Assembly: GCA_001630475.1 (NCBI GenBank)
Contig: KV419402.1
Span: 563,925-627,924, forward strand
Direction of reading: 5' to 3'
Length of the DNA: 64,000 nucleotides
Source: Sistotremastrum niveocremeum HHB9708
Lineage: Eukaryota > Basidiomycota > Agaricomycetes > Sistotremastrales > Sistotremastraceae
Position 1 is the stretch's first letter; each line of letters opens with the position of its first letter. Under the pieces are notes generated by a model, which worked only from the letters and a program-made list of their open reading frames with translations, did not search any database and had not been told where the DNA came from. This document shows positions 10,983 to 21,688 of the stretch, in pieces. The position numbers were made by a program, and so were the translations under genes.

Positions 10983-12308
10983 ATGGAGGCCAACCTTGAG
11001 GCCCATGAGCTGCTACGTCGGCGACGTGAACGTGCTCGGGCATTCGCCGTTTGGTGGCAGCAAGTCTTCGATGTTGTTGGTCAATCTCTTGCACTCTATG
11101 CTGCTGAAAATCTCAACCACCAACCCTGCCGAACATCAGCACTCACTGGACATGACTGGATGCAAGAGCTACTCGCTCCGGATGCTAACCCCACACGGTG
11201 TCGAGAAGCCCTTCGGATGGAGCCAGCAGTTTTTCAAGATCTGAGGAAGGTGTTGGTTGAGAAAGGGGGGCTGCGAGGCTCAAGACATGTCACAGTTGAT
11301 GAGATGCTGGGCATGTTCTTGTACACGGTAGGAGGTCATCGGTCTAATCGAGACTTGCAGGAGCGCTTTCAGCGCTCTGGGCATACTGTGCACAGATACT
11401 TCTACCGCGTTCTCCACAGCGTCATCCAGATCTACCCCTACTATGTCTCCCTCCCTCCGCCAAACTGCCCGACCCCTCCTCAGATCTGTCAGAACGACCG
11501 ATACGCTCGGTACTTCAGCCAGTGCATTGGTGCCCTTGACGGTAGCCACTTTGCCGCCAACCCAGGTCCCGAAGATCAAGCTCGGTTTCGCAACCGGAAA
11601 GGGGGGATCAGCCAAAACGTCTTGGCGGTCTGTTCTTTTGATCTCACTTTCCAATACATACGCAGCGGGTGGGAAGGCAGTGCCTCGGACTCGGGAGTTC
11701 TTCAAGATGCCCTGTCTGACGATTTCACTGTGCCTAGCCCCCGATACTACCTCGCCGATGCCGGGTATGGCATCAGTCCGATCTGCTTGACCCCATATCG
11801 GGGAGTCCGATATCATCTTCGGGAATGGCGAGAAGTGCGCAGAGATGCTCCTGGAACACGGTATGCTCACGTTCTCACATTCGGAGTATACTAATCTGTC
11901 TTTGGCAGTCCGAGAAATGCAAAAGAACTCTACAATCTGCGTCACGCATGCCTACGCAACGCGATCGAGCGTATCTTTGGCGTAGTCAAGAAACGATTCC
12001 CCTGCCTCAACCTCTCATGCAATATGTTCCCTCTCGAAACTCAGGCTCGTCTGGTGTGTGCAATTGCATGCCTCCATAATTTTCTTCGACAACACGCACC
12101 GGATGATCTGTGGGAGGAGGACAGTGACGAGGATGAGACAGTTTATGGACGAATGGGTGATGGCGGGATGGATGGAGGTGTTCAGGCGAGCAGGTTTACT
12201 GCCGCTGCCACTAGAGCTGCTGAACGTCGTCGGGACGAGATAGCGGAGCAAATGTGGCAAGATTGGGTGAATGAAGGACGTCATGTTGAGGCCATCGAGG
12301 CATTGTAG
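10983..12308 (+). CDS. PIF/Harbinger DDE transposase
   Basis: Cut-and-paste transposase/nuclease acting on the element's own termini. Two exons (10983-11860, 11909-12308; 48-bp intron) give 425 residues. The catalytic triad of the DDE_Tnp_4 fold is present: Asp in GALDGSHF, Asp in YYLADAGYG, Glu in RNAIERIFGVVKKRFP. Other family landmarks are RNRKGGISQNVLAVC, GWEGSASDSGVL, PYRGVRYHL, KELYNLRHACLRN and CAIACLHNFL. The N-terminal region (about residues 60-140) has the helical segment HTVHRYFYRVL used in DNA recognition. ATG at 10983 is taken because it lies inside the element and starts the conserved helical region; an upstream in-frame start would begin in AT-rich terminal sequence. The tail is acidic then basic. 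Confidence 0.95.
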
Positions 12309-12398
12309 AGATAGATCGGCACAACTGTATTGGTGTATGGCTTTGCTATGTAATGATATTGTGTATAGCATGTTCCGGAATGTCTACCCTACGTGCTC

Positions 12399-13652
12399 CT
12401 ACTCCTCCGCTGGCTCTTCATATCCTTGCAAAGCCTCTGCAATGATCTCCTTCTGCTGCTTGACATCCGAGGTTGAGCTGAATGCCATCATCAAGACAAT
12501 GTTGCCCCGGAAGACCTCAGCAACGTAGAGCTTGGTCCGGAGGGGGTACTCCAATCCACTGTCCATCAACCTTTGCAACGCCAACTGGAGCGGATCTGCC
12601 AACGCGTTCGCAACACGAACGGACCCATCACCAATTTTCTCTGCCAACCTCACTATCGCATCTGCTGCTGCTGCTCTCTGCGTTCGAATGCGCTTCCTGG
12701 GGGGCTCCGCGGCAGGAGCTGGGCTGTCTGCACCCGCCGTCGACTCTCTCTTCACACCGGATTGGGTAGAGCTGGCCTGAGTGCGTGCGGGCGTACCATT
12801 ACGGGTTGGCGGAACACTAGCTGGGGCTGATTGGGTGATTTCAGAGACATCGTCGTCACCCATGAGTGATGGATCAATGCTGAAGGCGGAGGCTGCAGAG
12901 CTAGCAGACCTCGTTGGAGCAGCCTTGACCTCGTCCTCCGGTTCGTCATCCTCGCTGTCGTTTTCATCACTGATAGGTTCAAGGATCTTGGGACGCTTGG
13001 AGCCAACACTGAAAGCCGCTGCACCAGTCGGCACTTTTCCATCAGCAAGAATGAGCATGGCATCGTAGTATGGGAAGGTCTTCGTCCGCCATTCTTTGAC
13101 CTTGGGATTCTGGCAACATCACTCAATGCTCGACTGGAACTCAGCAATACGGGCACGTACTGTCTTAATCAAGCTTTCCCATGCATTGTGATCGGTGTTG
13201 GTGACAAGATGGAGCTCTGGATCCCAGCCAAATCCGCTTTTGCTGCGGAGATCTTTGACAACACCAAAGGCCGCCTTCAGCTACACGACTTCGTCAGCGG
13301 AGAAGTACATTGGAGAAGCACTCTGGCTCACCGTGTTGTATTGACTGTGGCACTGACCGTCCGTGAGTCCAAGGGCCTCAGAGCACATGGTCCATGCCAG
13401 GGCCTTGAAGCCATTGTCGGCGCGGTAACCCTTCTCCGTTGCAGCAATGAGCGTTCTTGTGAGAGTATGTCTCATCTCCTCGGTCCATTGAGCCTTCTTA
13501 GCGCCTTGTTTCAATCCCACCTCTTCTTTTGAGCCGCCGTTTTCAAGCTCTTCTCCTCCCGACTTTGCAGATTTTTCGGCTTGGTTTTTTTTCTCGCGGT
13601 CAACTTTGGTGGTGTTTTTGGGCTTGTTCTTGGCTCCGGGTGTCCGGCCCAT
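12399..13652 (-). CDS. Harbinger-associated Myb/SANT-like DNA-binding protein
   Basis: Second gene of the transposon. In PIF/Harbinger systems a Myb/SANT partner carries the transposase into the nucleus and onto the terminal repeats. Three exons (13332-13652, 13161-13280, 12399-13109; introns of 51 bp each, phase 0) give 383 residues. The N-terminus is Lys-rich (MGRTPGAKNKPKNTTKVDRE). The trihelix/Myb_DNA-bind_3 domain spans the first two exons: AQWTEEMRHTLTRTLI, FKALAWTMCSEALG and FGWDPELHLVTNTDHNAWESL, then NPKVKEWRTKTFPYYDAML. The rest is acidic/Ser-rich with a basic PPRKRIRTQR nuclear signal. An apparent in-frame TGA at 13119-13121 lies inside the second intron (GTACGT...GCCAG), so it is not a nonsense mutation. 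Confidence 0.9.
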
Positions 13653-13915
13653 GGTGATTTGTGGGGATTATGACAGCAGGATTTAGAAGTGTGAGGGTGC
13701 TGCACAAGGGTGGACGGATGAGCGTGACAATAAAACGAGTAAAAACAGGTCTGAGGTGTTTTTACTTTTTGATATATTCTGTAGGCAAGATACTGTCAAG
13801 ATATCGCTGCGATATTGTGTTCAAGATATATTTTGGCGCAACCAAACGCGACATCACCAAATATACCAAATATAACCAAAATACGATATCTCGCGATTAT
13901 ATACCATTTTATTGT

Positions 13916-13932
13916 CACATCCAAACGACCCC
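13916..13932 (-). repeat. Right terminal inverted repeat of Harbinger element
   Basis: CACATCCAAACGACCCC, the reverse complement of the left end apart from one base, followed by target duplication TTA (13933-13935). Confidence 0.93.
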
Positions 13933-13960
13933 TTATATATATATATATATACATATATAA
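13933..13960. repeat. (TA)n-rich simple sequence at Harbinger insertion site
   Basis: A TATATA microsatellite immediately right of the transposon. The element's TTA target was probably taken from this AT-rich tract. Confidence 0.8.
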
Positions 13961-14068
13961 ACTGCTCTCGAAAAGACACCTCCCGCGATCCCAAAAACCC
14001 GATGAAGGAACTCCGTCTTGTACCGTCTCACTTCAAGCCCAAAAAGAAGAGGAAGGATAATTGACTAC

Positions 14069-15501
14069 TCATCCGCTAATCTCATTCATGCTCGGCATCT
14101 CCAACCCGTCCTGCATGACTCTCTCAAACATAGCCACCCTTTCCATCGTACTATCACTCAAATCTTCTCTATTTCTCCACCCCACCTCTGCGACCCCAAC
14201 AATGTCACTCTTCCCTTTCTTGATTTGTATCGCCACTGGCGGCGAGAAGCTGTAGCTCTTGATCTTAGATGATTGGATGAGCTGAAGTTCACGTAGCGCG
14301 TGATCGATTGGACGGGTATATGCGTAATCTGCTGAACGGAGAAAGCGATAAAGCATCCTCGCAGACCGATAGTTAACGACATATGCGTGGGTGCAAAGGG
14401 GATAGGTTGATTGGCGAAGAGAAGAAGTGCGTCTGACGAGGGTCCCTAGATGTTCTCGGGAATAACAGTGACCTATTGTCAAGATCAGCATCCCGTCAGC
14501 ATGGATAGCAAAGAGCTTGCCTAAGTAGACGATATCCCAATCCCCGGGTATCCGCTGCCATGTATGTCTCAGAATTCTCTCGACGTTCCACTCGAGGTCT
14601 ACGTCGTCTTCGAATATAATAGCCACTTCATCCTCTGCCAAAATAATCAGCACAAAATGAGCGGAAAGGACATGCACTCACTTTTGCGAATGACTTCCCT
14701 CAACGCCAACATATGCGAATGGCAACAGCTTATCATGGCCTTAGTCAGCTTGGTCTTCATGTTGATCTTGTTCTCGGCACTAGAACAAGGCATTAACTCG
14801 TCCCTCTCCACCACACTGAGCGTCGGTAGGGGGTTCATTTGCCGCCACTCCCTGGCTTCGTCGTTATCCATATCCCAATAATCTGCGCCTGATACCCCAA
14901 CTTCTCCATCAGATGGATAGTGGCGATACTCGATTGCATCCCGAGCCCATCCAAATGGAAAAGCATTCTCAATCCAATGCCCCTTTTCTTCCCTATTCTT
15001 AGGTTTATCACCTTCACGGGCCTCTCGCTCATCAATTCTACCAAACCGCTGCCATCGAACTCGCTCCATTAGGTCATTGATGATCTCCTTCCCTTTCCCC
15101 GGCCCCTCTTCTTTGAAATCCGTAGCGTTGATCCAATCGACTGGGAATTCGAGTGCCCATGAAAGCTGTTCTATGTCGTGTCGGCGATCAAGACGCCGGG
15201 GGAGGGATATGACATAGACCGAATCTGCGATGCCCAGAAGCTTCTGACTTGTTCTGTTGTCAGAGGGACGGATGGACGAAAGCCGTTGGCGATAGGCATC
15301 GTCAGCGCTGACGACATGTTGTGAGGCAGAGCCAACGAAAGGCAGGCCGATGCGGTCCGCGAGCAGGAAAGCAAGGCTAGCGTACTCTGCCGCTGGATGA
15401 ACGGGGTCCTGAGGGTATCTATAACGATATGCTGAAAATAAAAGGAGGTGCCCGATAGTTATAGTGCTGATGGCTGTCCAGCGAGAGAAAGTACACCTCA
15501 T
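14069..15501 (-). CDS. Family-25-like glycosyltransferase, type II membrane protein (copy A)
   Basis: Probable secretory-pathway glycosyltransferase of 445 residues. Three exons: 14682-15501, 14521-14634, 14069-14472. A hydrophobic N-terminal segment (ISTITIGHLLLFSAYRY) is a likely signal anchor. The core shows VYVISLPRRLDRRHD (donor-binding start of the GT25 fold), WINATDF, KLTKAMISCCHSHMLALREV and the metal-binding IIFEDDVDLEW (EDD). The C-terminal exon holds YPLCTHAYVVNYRSARML and RPIDHALRELQ. It is paralogous to the gene at 20287-21688; both first exons are 820 nt and both second exons 114 nt. The second intron begins with GC rather than GT (GCAAGC...ATAG, 48 nt), at exactly the position where the paralogue has a GT-AG intron. 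Acceptor and product are unknown. Confidence 0.85.
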
Positions 15502-18500
15502 TGGTTCATATGATAAAGGCGAATCCAGTTGGACTGACGGCGAGATAGAAGGGAAGAGAAGCGCTGGAAGGGATCGATGAAAGAAACGGGCGACTCGAAG
15601 AGGGTCACAAACAACGTTGCAGGAAAGCTAAGGAAAGAATGGATGCTTTCAACTGTGTTTGGCCAGAGTCCAGACACATTCCATACCTCTTCGGAGGGAC
15701 ATGTTGCCTGAACCAGCGTTATGTAACAAATCGTCATCCTTGCATCTCAGTCCACATAAGAGTTGCATTCGAAGAACACCAAGCAAAGCCAACGGATGAA
15801 ACAGAGCAGCTGGCGGTGGGAGACTCACGAGACGGGAGGATGCGACAACATAGAAAAGGTTGGAGTTGTCTGTCACAGTCTGTGTACCCCCAGATCCTAA
15901 TCAGCGTCCTTTCCGGTTTCAGCATGGTTATCGAGGAGTCTGACGGGATCAAAATGACCAATTCGTACCATTGAATTCAATCGACGGGACCAAACCTTGT
16001 TGGAAGTGGCAAATAGAAACTGACACCGGTGTCGCGAAGCACGCACACGCGCTGCCCGTGGTGATAGGCAATTCGGGACGAAACCAGTGCAACGTTGTAC
16101 ATGTGTGTCGTCAGGCGCTGAGCTAGTTTTCTGGGCCAAGACTTTCGAGCGGCGTACCGGTTTCCTGGCGGGAGAAAGGTAACAAAAGGTTCACAGTCGA
16201 TCAGACGAACTAGCTCCGAGCTTGATCGTCAAGCGCTCGCTAAATAACCAGGGTTTCGCATTCAAATTAGACTCAGATATGAGTTACCACTCCGCACTCT
16301 GGTGAGCGTAGCCGCAGAAAGTGCCAGCAGTCTACTAGTGTATCACGGTCAGGTGTGGCATGGGGGGCGTGCATGCGCAGGGCAAGTTCCGTCCATCCCT
16401 ACAAGGCACAACCTTCCAGGGGGTGCTTAAAGTTTAACCGTCTCGCCGTGAAGCTGAAAGCGACCAAACAAGTAGAAAGCAACGGGACCAACCGGAAACT
16501 TGCAACTTGATCGAGGACGGAGTTTGGAGGACTCCGAAGGAGTCCGAAGTCTACAGAGCGGCACCGGAGCGTGATGTAGACATGAGGATTACATAATATA
16601 GTCAGGCCTTCCGCTCTCGCGCTATGCTGTCTCCCAGATCTTAGCTACCTCGGGCAGCTATTGCATTTTCAAAGATATTTTCATTTCTCATGTGACTGTC
16701 AACTAGACTGTCAACTAAATTCTGGAGACTGTCAAACCTGTCATGCCGGAGACCACAGTTGCTGTGCCCGAGCGAAGTGACACGTGTCGCGACTCACGAC
16801 CTCAAACAGCATTTCCTCGACGATAGACTTGGTGTCTATCGTCAGCCTCTGCTCATACCACTTGGTGTGGTATGGCTCTGGCCTTGCTGCTGGTTACAGT
16901 GATCACTTGGCGTGATTACTCGCCAGATTCAAAAGAGAACTCGCGATAACTAGAAGACACTTGCGACGACCAGAGCTCGTAGGCGCCTAGGCTCAGAAGC
17001 GAAATATGGCCTGGTCGATGCGCCCTCTGAGGAGATTTACTGAGTTCACCAAATGTATGGTTGATTTCCCTGCTCTTGCTTGGCTATCGTCTCGACGCGT
17101 CGACGCATGTCCGACACGCGATCTCAGATCTTCTTGTCTCGTCTCTCAGATTGATCACACTTGGAAGCTATTGATGTACACGAATGCTAGGATCAATGAC
17201 ATGATGCTTTTCTTGATATCTGAATCTTGATGACTGCTCTCGCGTGTGACTCAGAACCTGAACTTGGCAACCAGTATAGAGACGCGCAGTCATCTGGACA
17301 ATAAGATGCGACAGATGTCTTGCAGAAAACACCTCGTGTGAGGTATAGCCGGAGAAGGGTAAAACCCCGAAGGCAAGAGATGGCCGAAGATGCCTTGAAA
17401 GAGGACGCCGAAGAAGATATTTATATCTGAAGGTGATCCAGATGTGCACGATGATCTTGACGCTTGATGTTGCCTCTAATGAGTGAGGTAGCCGAAGAAG
17501 GGATAGACCCTGAAGGCGAGAACGTCAAATCATGTCTGCAGCGAGAGAGGCTCAGACAGCCGAAGAAGGGGTTTCCCTGACGGCGTATGTTTGTTATTAT
17601 TCTGAGCGAGAGCGAGAGAAGCTCGGTCAGCCGAAGAAGGGTTTTTTCCCTGAAGGCAGATATATGTGTCTGATATTGTTCTGAGCGAGAGGCTTAGAGT
17701 CAGAGAGCCGAAGAAGGGGCAGGCCCTGAAGGCAATAAACATGCACATAGTGTCTTGAACAACGAGAGAGCCGAAGGAGGGTGGTACCCTGAAGGCAGTC
17801 GTGAACTCCCCATAGACCAGATCATCGCCGGTGAGGTAGCCGAAGGAGGGACAGTCCCTGAAGGCAAGACTGTAGATCATGCTGTTGAGCGAGAGAGAGC
17901 CGATTGAGGAACATACCCGGAAGGCTATCTCGAGGTGTTCTGTGCATGACTAGATCCTGAAGCCAAGATAACTTGAAGTGATATCGTCCAAGAAGTCCGG
18001 AGGGCTGCTGTCACCTACGAAATGTAAAAAGTGATGATTCGATACTTGTTTGGTGTCGAAGATTCTTCCGAGTCAAGTCGTTGCCACTCGGCTTGAGCTT
18101 TCGGAGTCGAGAAGAAGTATAGCCAGACTCAGGAAAATCACACAGAGACACTAAAGTCATGTTTCTCGAGTCGTGAGTGTACATTGACTGGAATATGCAT
18201 ATCTATAGAGTGACGGGTCGAGCCTCGGAGGCGTGGGGGTGAGTCGTCGTGCCGTCGCCTGGCCTCCTGGGCTTTGCCCCGGGCCGTGGGGGTGAGCCGA
18301 CGGGCACGCCACCCTCGCGCCGGAGGTGTTGACTTGTTGTCACCACCTCTCCTCCCATCCTTCTACGCTCTCCTGCCTGAAGCAGGCCTGATAGGCGGAG
18401 GAAGCTCTGTAGACCCTTGATAAGATCTACGTGAGCTTCTCGGTTTGACCTAGCCCTAGTGGCCCTAGGTGTATTCTCATGAGCGTGAGATAATTAAGCT

Positions 18501-18544
18501 GAAACAATACATTGCAAAACGCTCAAACACTCCTACATCAAAGT
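15502..18544. other. 3-kb non-coding region with hairpin array and GC-rich palindromes
   Basis: No frame here resembles a protein. Between 17348 and 17925 lies an array of nine related hairpins (separate entry). At 16520-16540 there is a GGACTCC-GAA-GGAGTCC hairpin. At 18230-18300 two copies of GTGGGGGTGAG flank a GC-rich palindrome (GGCCTCCTGGGC...GGGCC). The right end reads like the 3' end of an LTR (ending ...ACAATACATTGCA or ...CTCCTACA). Together this could be a decayed or solo LTR of a long-LTR element, but I found no matching left end with a target duplication, so the identity stays open. Confidence 0.45.
17348..17925. repeat. Array of nine hairpin repeats, about 69-bp period
   Basis: Units start near 17348, 17407, 17491, 17559, 17630, 17707, 17770, 17839 and 17899. 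Each has a 24-29-nt core of the form GCCGAAGAAGGG-N5-CCCTGAAGGC, which can fold with outer GCC/GGC and inner AGGG/CCCT stems. The 33-57 nt between cores are largely different, except for a purine-rich GAGCGAGAG word before many of them. Unit 2 (17407) replaces GGG/CCC by GATAT/ATATC and so keeps the inner stem with different bases. Loops vary freely (TAAAAC, ATAGA, TTT, TTTTTT, CAG, TGGTA, ACAGT). It is not protein-coding and not CRISPR; function unknown. Confidence 0.85.
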
Positions 18545-19638
18545 TTATTGCGTTTGTGCACCATAGCCCCTTATCCCTTCCGCAAAGCTCCATTCAGTTT
18601 CACTGCTCTGCGCTTCATATATCTTGGGACCAGCTGCTGTGATCGTCCCAATCTGATATTTGTTCAAACTCCTGGCATCTCGGTAGAACAAGACTTTCAT
18701 CGATGTCTTAATGATTTCTCGAGCTTCCTCTTCGGTGATGAGGTGTTCGCGTCCTTCGACAGCTTTTCGGAGGAGGGGTTGGGCGATCATGGACCCGTAG
18801 CCAGTTGCTAGCGTCGATGCCGAATAGGTCGTGCCGAGAAGATCAACGTAACCGAGGAAACTACTCTTTGATAAGTGCTGGGATAAATGACGTAAAACAA
18901 AAGGTACGTGCCTTTTTCCATCTTTGAATCCGCCGACCAGAATCGAGTTCCACAATGGATTCATCTCAGAACGACGACCATACATTAACCGGCTTAGATA
19001 TTCGTATATCTCCGGAGGACCGAGTTTGTGACCGTCATCTACTGAGAATTCTTCGATCCTGTGAAAACCTTCATTAGTGCGCGCGTCGCGAGGCGGGCGG
19101 AGGCAACTGACATAAGGCTGTCAAGAGTGTGTTGGATATGCTGGAAGTCGCTCATATCTCCTCCTGCACCCAAAATGGTATAGTCACCAACGACATGTAA
19201 TCGTTGGATATCTTTGAATCTGGCCAGTGAACCATACGACGCTGCATATGACACGCTGAGCAAAGAGAAACGGTGGTCATATATGGGACAGAAGTGTAGA
19301 AACGAACCCAAATTATCGGCGGCCATCATAATGCCATCCTTATACTTGATGGCTAGTACCGAAGTACCAGTAACGATCGGCTGCCTTCAAGGATACGTCA
19401 CATCAGAATTCTGATTAGGACTAAGTTTATCATAGATGGATACGCACTGAGTTCTCTGAACGCCATCTGCGAAGCTGTCTTTTGGTCTCCAATCGGGACG
19501 TGGGTGTAAGGGATATGTGTTATACGCGTCGATAGAATCATTGCGCTAGAGTCGGGCTCCAACGTCAGCTGCCACTCAAAGCCCACGGAAGTAAAGTCAG
19601 CTCACAGGCTTGCCCCAGTTCGTTGGGAAATGGTCCAT
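18545..19638 (-). CDS. PRE4: 20S proteasome subunit beta type-7 (PRE4/PSMB4)
   Basis: Non-catalytic beta subunit of the 20S proteasome core ring. Exons 19606-19638, 19448-19545, 19308-19384, 19112-19241 and 18545-19058 give about 270-283 residues, against about 266 in yeast. The start MDHFPTNWGKP, then QRTQQPIVTGTSVLAIKYKDG, MMAADNLASYGSLARFKDIQRL, VVGDYTILGAGGDMSDFQHI, MYGRRSEMNPLWNSILVGG and YVDLLGTTYSASTLATGYG are specific to beta-7. The mature N-terminus lacks the catalytic threonine arrangement, as expected. Within the last exon, bases around 18866-18907 may be a further 42-nt in-frame intron (GTACCT...AAAG) just before the SSFLGYVDLLG segment; both readings stay in frame. Introns are 53-66 bp. 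Confidence 0.95.
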
Positions 19639-20286
19639 TGCTTTTTATTGGACTAACGTATGTATGAGGTTGGCTGGTTGGTTGGATGAAGACGCGCAAG
19701 CTACGCGTACGGGTGTGTCGGAACCGGATGCTCTTCCGGTGTTTGTATCTGTTGCGGCGGAACCTTGTCGAGAGCCCGCTCGGTGCGCGGGCACTTGAGA
19801 CAGGTCTCGGATTCTTATCTTGGACAATTAGATTTTGTAAGTCAAAGGTGTCCCAGAACATCTCCACTAAGTTTCAGAATAGGAGTGGAAAGCTTGGAGC
19901 ACAGTGTCATGATCATCCCCCATAGTGAACCTATTCTTGATATTTATCTCCTATTTAACTATCTCCTATGCGTGAAAGTCGTTGAAGAGCCTTCATATGT
20001 TCGCAAGAAAGCCCTGTTTTGCATTTGCACAAGGAAGAATATGAGCGGGTCAATCGAAGCCAAGAACAAGCGGAAGTTTTGGGCATGCTTCCGATCAGAC
20101 ACGTCCAGCCGAGACATCCGCCTCGCCCATCTCGACCTCCTTTTATTCGCGCGTCCTGCCCCTTTTTCCTTCTCCTCCTCTCTTTTAGTTCCCCTCTGCT
20201 TTTGTATGCTCAATTTCCGTCGCTACTTACTCCGTGCAACGCCCCGGTCTCACTCCTTAACGAAAAGTCATACCCCCACTAGAGCC

Positions 20287-21688
20287 ATGGCCATTGGTCG
20301 CCCATACGCGCGATGGATAGGTCTTTGTATCCTCCTCATCCTCATCTTCATCACACTCCCCTTATTCGGCAATCATCCCGAAGGTGAAGATTATCTCAAT
20401 GATCCTTCAGGCAATCAACGAGAACCATTCACCTCCCGTATCAATGGTCTCAATCGACATAAAACCCGTCCACAGCATCAACAGCTATCAGACGCCGACA
20501 ACTGGAGAAAAAAGCTCGCGACCATTCGACCCGTAGACTCAAAACCCCATTCCAAAACTCTCGGCATTGCAGATGCCCTCTATGTTGTATCCCTTCCTCG
20601 TCGAACGGATCGTCGAGCCTCCATGGACTCCATCGCCAAAGCTCTCGATCTCGACTTCAAATACATCGACGCGACGGATTTTGGCGAAGAAGGTCCAGGA
20701 AAGGGGAAGGAGCTCATCGAAAAACTCATGGATCGCATGGAGTGGCAACGCCACAATCGTATAGACGAGCGAGAGGCTCTTCCCGAGGACTGGCCAATTC
20801 CGTTCAACGACACCAACGGTGGATTCATCGAGCGCGCTTTCCCATTCCAGTGGAGTCCTGACGCGGTGGATAATCATCAGCATCCTTTAGCGAAGAAAAT
20901 CGAGATGAGTGGTGCGGATAGATGGGATTTGGATCCGGAATGGGAGAAGGCGAATCCGATGGAACGGCTGTCGGCGAAGGAGAGAGCTGAGCTGAGGTGC
21001 TCGAGTTTGACGAACAAGTTGAACTATCGCGGCGCAAAGTTGACCAAGGCCATGGTCTCCTGTTGGCATTCACATATGAATGCGTTCAGGCAGATCATGA
21101 AAGACCGTGAGTGCTTTCATCTTCGTCTCGACCCACTCTAACTTTCAAATTTAGAACCCCCGGTTTCGATCATATTCGAGGACGATATTGACATGGAATG
21201 GGACATAGAACAAAGACTGAATATGATGTGGCCGCACCTCCCTACAGACTGGGATATTGTATACCTGGGTATGTCCAGCTTCTCGCACCGATTATGATTC
21301 TTCTAATCCTCGTCTCTCAGGTCACTGTTTCTCCAAAGAATACGCCGGACCATTCATCCCTGGCGCTCCTACTCTCCGCAAGTCCACCAATGCCCTCTGC
21401 ACGCACGCCTACGCCATGTCCCTCGCTGGCGCAACTCGAATCTACCGCCACCTCCGTTCATCAGACTACGCCTACACTCGTCCAGTCGACCATGCCATCC
21501 GGGAGCTCTCGCTGATGGGGAAGATTCAGAGTTGGAGTGTCTACCCACCAATCGTCATTCAGACCAAGAACGATAAGAGTGACATCGTCGGGACCATGGA
21601 CATTGGCTGGAGGATATACGAAGATCTCGCCGACTCGACCTTGGAGAGAATCGAGCTGGCCGAGAAGGAGATAGAGAGGGGCGAGTGA
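20287..21688 (+). CDS. Family-25-like glycosyltransferase, type II membrane protein (copy B)
   Basis: Paralogue of the gene at 14069-15501, 433 residues from exons 20287-21106, 21155-21268 and 21321-21688 (introns 48 and 52 bp, GT-AG). A signal-anchor (WIGLCILLILIFITLPLF) follows a short basic N-terminus, so a Golgi or ER lumenal catalytic domain is expected. Motifs: ALYVVSLPRRTDRR, YIDATDFGEEGPGKGKE, KLTKAMVSCWHSHMNAF, IIFEDDIDMEWD, LPTDWDIVYLG and NALCTHAYAMSLAGATRIY. An upstream in-frame ATG at 20206 is possible. I prefer 20287 because it places the anchor at the very N-terminus and makes exon 1 the same length as in copy A. The stretch 19639-20286 between it and the divergent PRE4 gene holds only promoter sequence. 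Acceptor substrate unknown. Confidence 0.88.

Larger units (their letters stand above)
10803..13932. mobile_element. PIF/Harbinger DNA transposon, apparently intact
   Basis: A 3130-bp element. The ends are inverted repeats: GGGGTCGTTTGGATGCG at 10803 and its reverse complement (one mismatch in 17) ending at 13932. It is flanked by TTA at 10800-10802 and 13933-13935, the 3-bp TWA target duplication typical of PIF/Harbinger. Inside are the two genes that define the superfamily, a DDE transposase (plus) and a Myb/SANT-like protein (minus), convergently arranged. Subterminal AT-rich tracts at both ends contain repeated gatatt/tatatt words and an additional copy of the terminal word in inverted orientation near 10911, which may be transposase-binding sites. 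Both genes read through without stop codons once introns are removed, so the copy may be active. Confidence 0.93.

Noticed and set aside
13119-13121. In-frame TGA in the Harbinger Myb/SANT gene
   Set aside because: It falls inside a 51-nt GT-AG intron (GTACGT...GCCAG, 13110-13160) whose removal joins ...SLIKT to NPKVKEW in phase, as the domain requires.
17348-17925. CRISPR array
   Set aside because: Regular repeats with differing spacers look CRISPR-like, but repeats vary among units, spacing is irregular, no cas genes are present and the genome is eukaryotic.
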